Origin: Leptolyngbya sp. O-77
GTDB taxonomy: Bacteria; Cyanobacteriota; Cyanobacteriia; Elainellales; Elainellaceae
DNA length: 64,000 nt
Direction: 5' to 3'
Assembly: GCF_001548395.1 (NCBI RefSeq)
Contig: NZ_AP017367.1
Span: 124,001-188,000 of the forward strand
Shown: in pieces, positions 9,070 to 16,888 of the stretch
Numbering within the stretch: position 1 is the first letter of the stretch
Layout of the letters: each line of letters begins with the position of its first letter
Made by a program: the position numbers and the translations under genes
The notes under the pieces: model-generated
The model's input: only the letters and a program-made list of their open reading frames with translations
The model's database searches: none
What the model was told of the DNA's origin: nothing

Positions 9070-9582
9070 ATGGCAAAGATTGGGCTATTTTTTGGAACGC
9101 AAACGGGCAATACTCAAACCGTTGCAGAACAAATCCAAAAGGAATTTGGCGGAGACAGCGTGGTGGAACTGATCGACATTGCCAATGCCAGTCCTGAAGA
9201 TTTTGAAGCGTATGAGTGTGTGATTGTAGGCTGCCCGACCTGGAACATTGGCGAACTGCAAAGCGATTGGGAAGGGTTCTATGACGAGCTAGATGCGATC
9301 GCCTTTTCTGGCAAGAAGGTCGCTTACTTTGGTGCGGGTGATCAGGTCGGCTATGCAGACAACTTTCAAGATGCGATGGGCATTTTAGAAGAGAAGATTT
9401 CATCGCTGGGGGGCACAACAGTCGGCTATTGGCCGGTCGATGGCTATGATTTTAATGAATCGAAAGCAGTACGCAATGGCAAGTTTGTGGGGCTGGCAAT
9501 CGATGAAGATAACCAGTCTGACCTAACGGACGAGCGCGTGAAAACCTGGGTTGCTCAGCTCAAGCGAGAATTTGGTGTGTAG
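9070..9582 (+). CDS. isiB: Flavodoxin
   Basis: 170 residues, a long-chain flavodoxin. FFGTQTGNTQT is the FMN phosphate-binding loop, the CPTWNIGELQSDWEG loop carries the flavin-stacking Trp, and the second aromatic contact lies in AGDQVGYADNFQDA. The C-terminal GYWPVDGYDFNESKAV segment is typical of the long-chain type. Flavodoxin replaces ferredoxin as photosystem I electron acceptor when iron is scarce. A GGAGAG lies before the ATG. The 290-base gap from isiA holds a miniature element, so co-transcription crosses that insertion or isiB has its own promoter. Confidence 0.96.
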   Translation: MAKIGLFFGTQTGNTQTVAEQIQKEFGGDSVVELIDIANASPEDFEAYECVIVGCPTWNIGELQSDWEGFYDELDAIAFSGKKVAYFGAGDQVGYADNFQDAMGILEEKISSLGGTTVGYWPVDGYDFNESKAVRNGKFVGLAIDEDNQSDLTDERVKTWVAQLKREFGV

Positions 9583-9633
9583 CACTGCGAGGCTTTTCAA
9601 AATCTTCATCTTCTGAAAGCAGTTTTTCAGAAC

Positions 9634-9713
9634 AGGGTCAGGCATTGGGAGGGGATTGGGATTGGGCAGTTTACCAATCCTCTTGACCGCCCCTCAACCC
9701 AATGCCTGACCCT
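9634..9713. other. Long perfect inverted repeat between isiB and isiC
   Basis: AGGGTCAGGCATTGGG (9634-9649) and its exact reverse complement (9698-9713) flank a 48-base loop that contains a further imperfect stem (AGGGGATTGG with CCAATCCTCT). No T-run follows, so it is not an ordinary terminator. It may stabilise or attenuate the isi transcript. Confidence 0.6.
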
Positions 9714-9804
9714 CCAAAGGTCAGATAGGTCATGGCTCGACTCTAGTTGAGGGTAATTCTCGTTTACTGGTTCACCTCTGCATTCGTTTTGTAAGGAATT
9801 CTGT

Positions 9805-10596
9805 ATGTCTTCATCGCCCGATGCGCTGTGGCTCAGCGTCAGCCCTGCGCTGCAAAAATTCGATCGCCCGCTGCTAAAGCATCTGGTGCAACATGGAGTA
9901 GTTGCTCACTGGCAATATTGCCAGACCCAGGACGAAGCCGTGTCGATGGCGGCGGCGCTGGTGCTACTGCATGACTATCTCAAGCAGGGCGATCGCCCGG
10001 TGCATCTGCTAGGGCATGGCATCAGCGGCGCACTGGCCCTGCTCTATGCGCGGCGGCACCCCGAACGAGTGCGATCGCTCACCCTGCTCTCCGTCGGCGT
10101 ATATCCGCTGGTGGACTGGCAGGCGCACTATTACAGCCGCTTTGCCCTGCTGCCCTGTAGCCGCGAAACGGTGCTGGCGCAAATGGTGCCCACCCTATTT
10201 GGGCGACAGTCCTGGCCAGTCACGCAAGACTTGATTCAGCTTTTGGAAAAAGACCTAGACAGCTCGCTGTCGCCCCACACGCTTTATCGACGGGCGAGTT
10301 TGTTTCCTGGCGGGGTGCCCGTACCGCTGCTGGTCTGCGGTGGTTCAGAAGACACGATTATCGACCCCAATGCACTGAACGGCTGGCAACCCTGGCTCAA
10401 GGGTGAAGGCTTCTTTACAAAAGATGAAACAGGCTGGACACCACCGGGCGATCGCCTGTGGCAGTGTCCAGGCGGGCGCTATTTCTTTCACTATCACTTT
10501 CCTCAGTCTACGGCTGAGCAAATTCTAGATTTTTGGCAATCCTTCTCACGTTTGCCTGCTCAACACCCTGCATTCGAGATTGCGTCTGCGGGCTAA
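9805..10596 (+). CDS. isiC: Alpha/beta-hydrolase-fold protein, IsiC-like
   Basis: 263 residues with alpha/beta-hydrolase topology: VHLLGHGISGALALLYARRH at the nucleophile elbow, then LTLLSVGVYP, a cap region and LLVCGGSEDTIIDPNAL where the acid residue would sit. The position after isiA-isiB matches isiC of other cyanobacteria. The elbow reads G-H-G-I-S-G, so the usual nucleophilic Ser of G-x-S-x-G is Gly here, and catalysis by the standard triad is doubtful. Its role in iron stress is not known. The symbol rests mainly on synteny. Confidence 0.8.
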   Translation: MSSSPDALWLSVSPALQKFDRPLLKHLVQHGVVAHWQYCQTQDEAVSMAAALVLLHDYLKQGDRPVHLLGHGISGALALLYARRHPERVRSLTLLSVGVYPLVDWQAHYYSRFALLPCSRETVLAQMVPTLFGRQSWPVTQDLIQLLEKDLDSSLSPHTLYRRASLFPGGVPVPLLVCGGSEDTIIDPNALNGWQPWLKGEGFFTKDETGWTPPGDRLWQCPGGRYFFHYHFPQSTAEQILDFWQSFSRLPAQHPAFEIASAG

Positions 10597-10660
10597 GGGG
10601 GAAGCCTTCTGTCATCATTACCTCGCTCCTTACAGCTACGCTTACCAACATCATTCTCAA

Positions 10661-11056
10661 ATGAATCCTCTCTGCATTCTTGGAATTTGGCTGATCACAG
10701 TCTGTTTTTGTCTATCCGTTTGTTTTGCAGTTCAGGACGGGATAGCGCGACTCAGGCGACTGCATCAGGTTCCGTGCAGCCGCTGTGCTTACTTTACGGG
10801 GGAGTATCACCTGAAATGTGCGGTGCATCCCTGTCGGGCGCTGTCGGAATTAGCAATCGGCTGCACAGATTATGAACTCAAGACAATGCCACAGCCTGCA
10901 ACCCTTCGAGTCGCTAATCTGATTCAACATCTGATGACACAAGTGTCGAATCGATTGGGTCGGCTTCCCAAGTTCTTTGGGCAGTGCAGATCGCTCAAGC
11001 GTTTGGTTCTGTGGTATAGTGTTAGAAAAAATGATAATCATTCTCATAGCTGCTAA
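10661..11056 (+). CDS. Small Cys-rich membrane-anchored conserved protein
   Basis: 131 residues from ATG 10661 (a longer reading from 10580 overlaps isiC and adds unconserved residues). One membrane helix at about 3-24 (LCILGIWLITVCFCLSVCF) precedes a cytoplasmic or lumenal segment with regularly placed cysteines: VPCSRCAYFTGEYHLKC, then HPCRAL and IGCTDYE. The pattern (C-x2-C, C, C, C) looks conserved in cyanobacteria and could bind a metal or cofactor; that is inference. The gene lies between isiC and znuA, and its end overlaps the Zur-like palindrome of the next gene. The C-terminal tail is basic and less ordered. Confidence 0.75.
   Translation: MNPLCILGIWLITVCFCLSVCFAVQDGIARLRRLHQVPCSRCAYFTGEYHLKCAVHPCRALSELAIGCTDYELKTMPQPATLRVANLIQHLMTQVSNRLGRLPKFFGQCRSLKRLVLWYSVRKNDNHSHSC
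11032..11046 (+). promoter_or_regulatory. Zur-like operator upstream of znuA
   Basis: TGATAATCATTCTCA is a 7-1-7 palindrome with one mismatch and matches the cyanobacterial Zur/Fur box pattern TGATAATNATTATCA at 14 of 15 positions. It lies 84 bases before the ZnuA start and a few bases after a TATAGT that could serve as -10. This predicts zinc-dependent repression of znuA. Confidence 0.68.
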
Positions 11057-11129
11057 CTGCTTTTCTACATAGCTGCTAGCTGCTTTTCTAATCGTTTTCC
11101 CACTAGATCTGTACCTGAGGATGAGTACC

Positions 11130-12332
11130 ATGACCCCTCCCAAAGCAACCTGGCAACAGGCAGGCTCGGCCATTCGCTATGTCTCTCCAAAGCGCATTTC
11201 CATTGTCGTTGCGTCGGCGATCGCCCTCGGTTTGGGCAGTTGCACCACTGCTTCCACTAGCAACAATGCCGAATCTCAGCCGCCGACAGCCGCCGCCGAT
11301 ACGCCAGAACTCCGGGTCGTCACCACGTTTATCCCAATGACCCAGTTCACAAAGGCCGTGGCGGGCGATCGCGCTGAGGTGACGCAACTGCTGCCAACCA
11401 ATGTTGGCCCACACGACTATCAGGCCCGCCCTGAAGATGCCCAGCGGATTGCCCAGGCCGATGTTTTGGTGAAAAATGGTCTGGAAATGGAATCGTTTCT
11501 GGATAGCTTGATTGAAAATGCAGGAAGTTCAAATCTGAAAGTGATTGACTCCAGCGCTGGCATCGCTACAATCACAACTGAGTCTATTGAAGGAGAGGCG
11601 CACGATCACGGGCACAGCCATAGTCACGATCATGATCATAATCATGCTCATGATCATGCCCATGATCACGCTGAAGAAACAGCCGCAAACAAGCCAACTG
11701 CCCACAGCCACAGCCACGGCGAGTTTAACCCGCACATTTGGCTTGATCCAAAGCGGGCGATTCGACAGGTCGAAAATATTCGCGACGGGCTGATTGCGGC
11801 TGATCCGGATGGGCAAGCTGTTTACACTGCGAATGCAGCCGCCTACATTCAGCAGTTGCAGGCGCTAGATGAGGAGATTGCCCAACAGCTACGGCCATTT
11901 GCCAACAAAACGTTTGTTGCCTTTCATGACTTTGCGCCTTACTTTGCCGAAAGCTATGGGCTAAAGGCTGATTTTCTAGTGGATGTGCCGGATGTCAACC
12001 CGTCGCCCCAGGACGTGAAGCGCGTCATGGATACGGTAAAAGCCAGTAATCTCAAAACGCTGCTGACCGAGCCTCAAAGTGGAGAAGATGCGTTTGCGGC
12101 GATCGCCCAAGACCTGGACGTGAATATCAGCACCTTTGACCCGATGGAAACAGGCGGCCCCGAAGCCTTGCAGCCGGACTACTACATCGCCACCATGCGG
12201 CAGAACGTGAAGGCGTTGGTGTCTGCGTTTACGGGTGGCTCAACTCAGTCTACATTGCCCCATGCGCTGCCACAGTGGATGCCTCAGAAAACCACTGCTG
12301 TGCTGCCTCAGCGAGTCAGCCTGAGGTTTTAG
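11130..12332 (+). CDS. znuA: Zinc ABC transporter substrate-binding lipoprotein
   Basis: 400 residues of the cluster A-I metal-binding family. The signal peptide ends in a lipobox with Cys near residue 38 (GLGSC). Metal-ligand histidines are in NVGPHDYQARPED, FNPHIWLDP and VAFHDFAPYF, with an acidic ligand around DPMETG. Between the first two is a long His/Asp-rich loop (about 155-200, HDHDHNHAHDH repeats), typical of zinc rather than manganese proteins. It should bind periplasmic Zn for a ZnuBC importer, not present in this window. I chose ATG 11130 because a GAGG lies nine bases upstream; ATG 11121 directly abuts that GAGG. Confidence 0.92.
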   Translation: MTPPKATWQQAGSAIRYVSPKRISIVVASAIALGLGSCTTASTSNNAESQPPTAAADTPELRVVTTFIPMTQFTKAVAGDRAEVTQLLPTNVGPHDYQARPEDAQRIAQADVLVKNGLEMESFLDSLIENAGSSNLKVIDSSAGIATITTESIEGEAHDHGHSHSHDHDHNHAHDHAHDHAEETAANKPTAHSHSHGEFNPHIWLDPKRAIRQVENIRDGLIAADPDGQAVYTANAAAYIQQLQALDEEIAQQLRPFANKTFVAFHDFAPYFAESYGLKADFLVDVPDVNPSPQDVKRVMDTVKASNLKTLLTEPQSGEDAFAAIAQDLDVNISTFDPMETGGPEALQPDYYIATMRQNVKALVSAFTGGSTQSTLPHALPQWMPQKTTAVLPQRVSLRF

Positions 12333-12409
12333 CCCGATTTCTAGGCCGCTGTGCCACAAATCTTGGCACCACAAATCTTGGTAGATGAGGGGCTTAGCGT
12401 ATGAGGGGC

Positions 12410-12652
12410 TTAGCGCATAAGGGCAGGGCCAAATATGCTCTGCTGTGACAGGATGGCTCCTTCGGCGAGTTTGATGGAGCCGAAGGTCAAACCCGCAAAG
12501 CCCATCGCCATCAGCATCGCTAGGACTGTAAACCCAATCCAGCCGCCATGCTCTGCTTCTGCGGGGTGGCTGGATTTTTCTGCGACAGAGAATGGAGCCG
12601 GGTCGGGTGAGGCATCGATTGACAATCCGGGAGCATCAGTGGTGTAGAACAT
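12410..12652 (-). CDS. Small single-helix membrane protein
   Basis: 80 residues. A Pro/Asp-rich N-terminus is followed by HGGWIGFTVLAMLMAMGFAG, a clear membrane helix (about 35-55), then a short amphipathic tail. The His before the helix and the small-residue-rich helix recall one-helix thylakoid proteins, but I cannot assign a family. No Shine-Dalgarno is evident. It converges with znuA (78-base gap). The composition argues for a real gene; moderate certainty. Confidence 0.55.
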   Translation of the reverse strand: MFYTTDAPGLSIDASPDPAPFSVAEKSSHPAEAEHGGWIGFTVLAMLMAMGFAGLTFGSIKLAEGAILSQQSIFGPALMR

Positions 12653-12789
12653 GGGAGCGTTTGGAGGGGGTTGTAGACGGGGTTGTAGAGGAAGTTATAG
12701 AGGGGTGTCGAGGCGTACCTCTGGCTGACGAGCTACCGCTTTGGAGCCATAAATTATTTATAGGACGAAAAGCGCGATCGCTCTATTCA

Positions 12790-12832
12790 GAAAAGTTAAG
12801 GAGTTGGGCCGGAAAAAAGTCCTTAACTTTTC
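12790..12832. other. 13-bp inverted repeat upstream of the DUF4278 gene
   Basis: GAAAAGTTAAGGA (12790-12802) and TCCTTAACTTTTC (12820-12832) are exact inverted repeats with a 17-base loop. HIP1 copies flank both sides (GCGATCGCTCTAT appears before and after). It lies 88 bases before the DUF4278 ATG and could be an RNA hairpin or operator. Confidence 0.55.
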
Positions 12833-12920
12833 AGTATCGCGCTGACCGGGGCGATCGCTCTATAACCAAAGCATCGAACGAAACGCACTTCACACTATCT
12901 CACTTCCAGGAGACACAACC

Positions 12921-13136
12921 ATGAATCTGACCTACCGTGGCACCGACTACATTGCCAGCAACCAACTGCCCACCAACAGCCAAAGCTTCAACGGCTGCTA
13001 TCGCGGCGCAGAGATGACGATGCACTCCCCCTCTAAACTGCCTACACAGGTGTTTGTAAATCTGACCTATCGTGGCGCACAATATCGTGCCGAAGCAAAG
13101 CCCAGCTTTAGCAATGAGAACATTCTGGCTATCTAG
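12921..13136 (+). CDS. DUF4278 small protein with two repeats
   Basis: 71 residues with two copies of the DUF4278 core: MNLTYRGTDYIASN at the start and VNLTYRGAQYRAEA at about residues 46-59. The LTYRGxxY motif is typical of this cyanobacterial family, whose function is unknown. An AGGAG lies nine bases before the ATG. No signal peptide or membrane segment. A HIP1-containing hairpin with a T-tract follows. Confidence 0.85.
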   Translation: MNLTYRGTDYIASNQLPTNSQSFNGCYRGAEMTMHSPSKLPTQVFVNLTYRGAQYRAEAKPSFSNENILAI

Positions 13137-13218
13137 GTTAAGCGGTTCTGGCTAAAGGTTCTGAACGCTCGACTGATCCCTCAACATACTTACCTAGTTC
13201 TTCCCACACAAGTAAATG

Positions 13219-13252
13219 GCGATCGCTCTTTTTGGAGGGCGATCGCTTTTTT
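13219..13252 (+). terminator. Candidate terminator formed by paired HIP1 sites
   Basis: Two HIP1 octamers (GCGATCGC) about a dozen bases apart can pair as arms, and the second is followed by TTTTTT. It separates the DUF4278 gene from the export locus. The stem has a small bulge, so termination strength is uncertain. Confidence 0.5.
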
Positions 13253-13423
13253 ATCTGAGTTTATCTGCCTCAAATGCAGAATTCCTGTACTCGCTAAATG
13301 ACTAATCCAAAATCCAAAATCTAAAATCTGTATACCCTTCCAGCCACCAAAAATATGGCAGTACAGGAGGGCAAGATGTCCACGTCCTCCGACTGTCTGA
13401 CCTTACATTAAGGAGAAATCCAC

Positions 13424-13714
13424 ATGGAATCGATGCAATCTGAACGGTTCACTGCAACCTATATCGAGGAGATTCCCCCCAGCGACCTGGCCATGACCGA
13501 ACTTTCTGAGGCTGATCTGGATGAGTGCGCGGGCGGTCTGAGCCTGGGCGATTTCAGCAGCCTCATGGATGGGTCATCCAGTTTCTTCGGGCAAGAGCGC
13601 TTGTCCCTGGGCCAGGCGACCTTTGCGGGGCCGAATGGCAGTGGCACGATTTCGACCCTCGACTTCGAGCGCACGATTTCTGGCGCAAATCGATTCACAT
13701 CTCTCGGTAAATAG
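13424..13714 (+). CDS. Double-glycine leader peptide 1, candidate secreted precursor
   Basis: 96 residues. Residues 25-38 read TELSEADLDECAGG, the acidic/hydrophobic helix plus Gly-Gly of peptides cleaved by C39 peptidase transporters. Cleavage after Gly38 would release a 58-residue core rich in Ser, Gly, Thr and Phe (LSLGDFSSLMDG...) with no cysteine. Lack of Cys and of any modifying enzyme nearby argues against a lanthipeptide or sactipeptide; an unmodified exported peptide is likelier. A strong AAGGAGAAA precedes the ATG. The C39 transporter lies 3.2 kb downstream on the same strand. I do not recognise the core. Confidence 0.75.
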   Translation: MESMQSERFTATYIEEIPPSDLAMTELSEADLDECAGGLSLGDFSSLMDGSSSFFGQERLSLGQATFAGPNGSGTISTLDFERTISGANRFTSLGK

Positions 13715-13721
13715 ATAAGCC

Positions 13722-13789
13722 CACAGGGGTCACTGCTGGTGTCGTGCGATTGTCCTTTTGAATCGATAACGCGCCAGTGTGACCCTGTG
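13722..13789 (+). other. Inverted repeat between the two leader-peptide genes
   Basis: CACAGGGGTCACTG and CAGTGTGACCCTGTG can form a near-perfect stem around a loop of about 40 bases. It fills the gap between the two peptide genes and could set their relative expression by partial termination or mRNA protection. No T-run follows. Confidence 0.5.
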
Positions 13790-13825
13790 CAGTAAAACGC
13801 CTAAGTGTTGAATTCGGACAGTCCC

Positions 13826-14131
13826 ATGTCTCATGCGCCTCAGTTTTATCCGGCGGAACCGCCTCCATCCACCGCTGCTCCCATCGAGTTGTCAGAGCAA
13901 GATCTAGCGCAAATTTCAGGCGGGGTCGATTTATCCCTCACCCTGGTCAGACTTGATGGCAGCGATGAACTGTCTTTAGTATCTACTGAGTCGGACTACG
14001 CGGCTCTGTCGCAAGCCAGCCAGTCTTCGCAGACGCGCTTCTCCGTGTTCCAGATTAATCTGACGGGATTTGACTCAACGAATAGCCTGATGAAAGCGTT
14101 GTCCAGCATTGGCAGGCTATTTGGCTATTAG
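13826..14131 (+). CDS. Double-glycine leader peptide 2, candidate secreted precursor
   Basis: 101 residues from ATG 13826 (an in-frame GTG at 13805 would add seven residues). Residues 20-33 read IELSEQDLAQISGG, the same leader type as peptide 1 (ELSExDL then GG). Cleavage after Gly33 gives a 68-residue core (VDLSLTLVRLDG..., ending IGRLFGY) without cysteine. The two cores share only a general Ser/Leu/Thr bias, so this is not a simple duplicate; only the leaders are clearly alike. The next gene starts 57 bases downstream. Confidence 0.75.
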   Translation: MSHAPQFYPAEPPPSTAAPIELSEQDLAQISGGVDLSLTLVRLDGSDELSLVSTESDYAALSQASQSSQTRFSVFQINLTGFDSTNSLMKALSSIGRLFGY

Positions 14132-14188
14132 AGACCGTATCTTGTCTGTTCCTTATTTCTTGCTCTCATGGCGATCGGGAGGTTGTCA

Positions 14189-15307
14189 ATGACTTGTTTG
14201 TTGCTTGAGGAACTGAATTCCTCAGATTTGAATTGGCTAGTGCAAGCTGCAACGTATCGCAGTGTTCCCGCAGAAACGTTTTTAGTTGATTCCGATCAGC
14301 CATCTGATCATGTGTTTTTGATTCTCGAAGGCATGGTGACGATCGCCTCGCCAATTCGACAAGCAGCGATCGCCCACTTGTTCGAGAAAGCATCCTCTTC
14401 GGAATCATGGTCAGCTACTACGCTTTCGCAAGTCCTGCCGGGTGACTTTGCCAGCCTGTCTACGATTTTGGATTCTAGATTGCTTCCTTACTCGATTATT
14501 TCTGAGTCTCCGTGCCAGGTTCTTTGCATTCCGCGTGCCGTGCTGCTGCAAAAGCTTCAGGAAGACGCAAGCTTTGCATCCCGGTTTTATCGAACCATTG
14601 CGCTGTTGATGTCGGCTCGCAATTGGCGACTGGTGCGCGAGTTTGAGTATCAGAACCTTCCCGTCCGGCGATCGCCCCTGCGACAATCTATTACCTTATT
14701 TGCTGAGTTGCAAGACAGCGATTTGGACTGGCTGGCAACAGTAGGAATGGTTCAATCTCTGCCAGCACAAACGGTGCTGCTGTCTACAGGGCGATCGCCC
14801 GATGCGTTACACATTGTCCTGGAGGGAGCGCTGCTGCTGAGCCAGCCTGTCGAAATGTCTAGCCTAGTTGCCCAAACGCTTGCACCTGCTGAAAATCCCT
14901 CTGCACCCCATCAAGAAATTGCACGGCTGTCGCGGGGCGATCTGGTGGGCGAGATGCAGTTGGTCAATGCCCATGACCTGACGCTCTGTGCCAGCGCTCT
15001 GCGCGATTCGCAGGTGTTGTCGATTCCGCGCTGGCGACTGGCGGCAAAACTGCTGCACGATCCTAGCTTTGCTGCGCGGTTTTACCGGGTGCTGGCCACA
15101 TTACTTGCTACGGAATATGAGGCAATGCTGCATCAGCTTTATGCCGCAACCCTGGGTTCCGCAGATGAAAGGGCAGAACCGATGGGCGATCGCGACGATT
15201 TGAGTAGCTGTTTACTGACCCGCATTTCTCTTGCCGAAGCGCGGTTTGAGTGGCTGCTCAAGCGAATTCAGGCGCAACAAGAAAACGGGAGAGACTCGCA
15301 ATGGTAA
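14189..15307 (+). CDS. Protein with two cyclic-nucleotide-binding-like domains
   Basis: 372 residues. Two Crp-type beta-roll domains lie at about 1-150 and 165-325. Each begins with a helix (LNSSDLNWLVQAATYRSVPA; LQDSDLDWLATVGMVQSLPA), continues with an HVFLILEGMV / ALHIVLEGALLL strand pair, a PGDF / RGDLVGEM phosphate-cassette-like turn, and ends FASRFYRTIALLM / FAARFYRVLATLL. There is no helix-turn-helix, so it is probably not a transcription factor. A nucleotide-binding arginine is not obvious in either cassette. A GGGAGG six bases before ATG 14189 fixes the start. It ends inside the adaptor gene, so the two are translationally coupled. Confidence 0.82.
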   Translation: MTCLLLEELNSSDLNWLVQAATYRSVPAETFLVDSDQPSDHVFLILEGMVTIASPIRQAAIAHLFEKASSSESWSATTLSQVLPGDFASLSTILDSRLLPYSIISESPCQVLCIPRAVLLQKLQEDASFASRFYRTIALLMSARNWRLVREFEYQNLPVRRSPLRQSITLFAELQDSDLDWLATVGMVQSLPAQTVLLSTGRSPDALHIVLEGALLLSQPVEMSSLVAQTLAPAENPSAPHQEIARLSRGDLVGEMQLVNAHDLTLCASALRDSQVLSIPRWRLAAKLLHDPSFAARFYRVLATLLATEYEAMLHQLYAATLGSADERAEPMGDRDDLSSCLLTRISLAEARFEWLLKRIQAQQENGRDSQW

Positions 15308-16887
15308 TGCCAGAAAACAGTTTGCTAAACCCTTCACTCAGCTCATCCGGAGGGCATTTATCTGCGAGTTCAGGATCTCCAGTAAATGCGAACTATTCTG
15401 CAAAAAACAAGCTGTTTCGTCCGGAAGCGCTTGAGCGCAGCGCCTCCCCAGAGCAACTCGATCAACTGGTGCAGGTCGTCAGTCCCAAGCGCTGGCTGTC
15501 TTTACTCGCGCTGGGTACGATTGTAATCGGCGGCGCAGTCTGGAGCGTGCTAGGGCGCATTCCCATTACTGTTCCGGGACAGGGGGTTTTAGTGCCCCTT
15601 CCCGTTGCCCAGTTGGGGCCCGATCAATGGCGCGTTGATCCGAGTCAAATCATTCGCGTTCAGGTTCCCACGTCTGGGCGTTTGCTGACGCTGCCTGTGC
15701 GAATGGGCGATCGCGTCCGTCCTGGTGACGTGCTGGCAACGGTGGATCAGTCGGAGATCAAGCAGCAGTTGCAGCTTTCGCGAGAAAAGCTGGCCCAGCT
15801 TCAGCGGCAGGATGAGGAAGCCCGCACCGCCCAACTCCAGCGCGATCGCTTTGAACAGGCGGCGATCGCCCAACAGCGGCAAGCACTCCAGCAGAGCCTA
15901 CGCACGGTGCAATCCCTCACGCCCGTCATCCGCGAAAAGGGCATCGAAGCCATTCAGCAGGAGCGGACTGCGCTAGAACAGCGGCTCCAAGCTCTGCGCG
16001 ACCAGTTGCCCACCTACGAGCAGCGCTGGCAAGCCCGCCAAACCGCCCACGAAGAAGGCGCACTGTCTCGCGATATGGTGCTGCAAGCAGAGCAGGAATA
16101 CCTCAACGCCCGCGCCCAGCTAAATCAGGCGGAATCTCAGCTTAAGCAGCTCGACGTAAAAGAGGCCGATGCCCAGCGCGAATACCTCCGCAGCGAAAAC
16201 CAGAGTAATGAGTTGCAGGCGCAAATCAAGAACCTGGAAACCCAGGCGGCGACGAGACGAGAGCAGGATTTAATCGCCAATACGGCGCGGCAAAAGGAGA
16301 TCCAGGAAACCCAGCGGGCGATCGCCCAGCTAGAGCTACAGCTTCAGAGAAACAGCGAAATCACCAGCCCCTACGATGGGCAAGTGCTAGAAGTCTCCGC
16401 CAAACCGGGCGAGCGATTAGAAGCGGGCGCAAGCATCGTCACGTTGTCGGCCCAAGGCGATGCCACGCCACTGGTAGGGGTGATGTTCTTACCCGTCAGC
16501 GAAGGTAAGAAAATTATGCCAGGGATGACTGTACAGTTAACCCCTACCACCGTTAAGCGGGAAGAGTATGGCGGCATTCAGGGGCAAGTGTTTGAAGTGT
16601 CTAAGTTTCCGCTGACTCGGGCCGGAGCCGCCAGCTTAGTCGGCAATCCCGATATCTTACCTGCCTTAATGAATGAGCAGCCCCATCTGGCTATTTTTGT
16701 GCGGCTAGAAACCCGCGAATCGGGGAGGCAGTCCGACGACACGCTCCAGTATGTCTGGTCGTCTTCCAACGGGCCGCGCCAGGCGATTACAGCAGGCACA
16801 ACGGCGACCGGACGCATCACGACTGAAGCGCGATCGCCCATTTCCTACGTGCTGCCCATTTTCAAATCGCTGACGGGGATGAACTAG
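15301..16887 (+). CDS. NHLM-type secretion adaptor (HlyD/membrane fusion protein)
   Basis: 528 residues. A cytoplasmic N-terminus of about 65 residues precedes one membrane helix (LSLLALGTIVIGGAVWSVLG). A lipoyl-like half follows (VQVPTSGRLLTLPVRMGDRV), then a long coiled coil of about 200 residues rich in Gln, Glu and Arg, the second lipoyl half (ITSPYDGQVLEVSAKPGERL) and a beta-barrel region. It should bridge the inner-membrane ABC transporter to an outer-membrane channel. The layout matches NHLM bacteriocin system secretion proteins. The start ATG overlaps the upstream stop by seven bases, with GGGAG upstream. No TolC-like gene is in this window. Confidence 0.9.
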   Translation: MVMPENSLLNPSLSSSGGHLSASSGSPVNANYSAKNKLFRPEALERSASPEQLDQLVQVVSPKRWLSLLALGTIVIGGAVWSVLGRIPITVPGQGVLVPLPVAQLGPDQWRVDPSQIIRVQVPTSGRLLTLPVRMGDRVRPGDVLATVDQSEIKQQLQLSREKLAQLQRQDEEARTAQLQRDRFEQAAIAQQRQALQQSLRTVQSLTPVIREKGIEAIQQERTALEQRLQALRDQLPTYEQRWQARQTAHEEGALSRDMVLQAEQEYLNARAQLNQAESQLKQLDVKEADAQREYLRSENQSNELQAQIKNLETQAATRREQDLIANTARQKEIQETQRAIAQLELQLQRNSEITSPYDGQVLEVSAKPGERLEAGASIVTLSAQGDATPLVGVMFLPVSEGKKIMPGMTVQLTPTTVKREEYGGIQGQVFEVSKFPLTRAGAASLVGNPDILPALMNEQPHLAIFVRLETRESGRQSDDTLQYVWSSSNGPRQAITAGTTATGRITTEARSPISYVLPIFKSLTGMN

Positions 16888-16888
16888 C

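Noticed and set aside
12592..12924. A 110-codon plus-strand frame before the DUF4278 gene
   Set aside because: It crosses the 13-bp inverted repeat and two HIP1 copies, lacks a ribosome site and has no protein-like pattern.
13424..14131. Lanthipeptide, sactipeptide or Nif11-type precursor assignment for the two GG peptides
   Set aside because: The cores lack cysteine and no modifying enzyme is encoded in the locus; the leaders are the short ELSExDL-GG type rather than a long Nif11-like leader.
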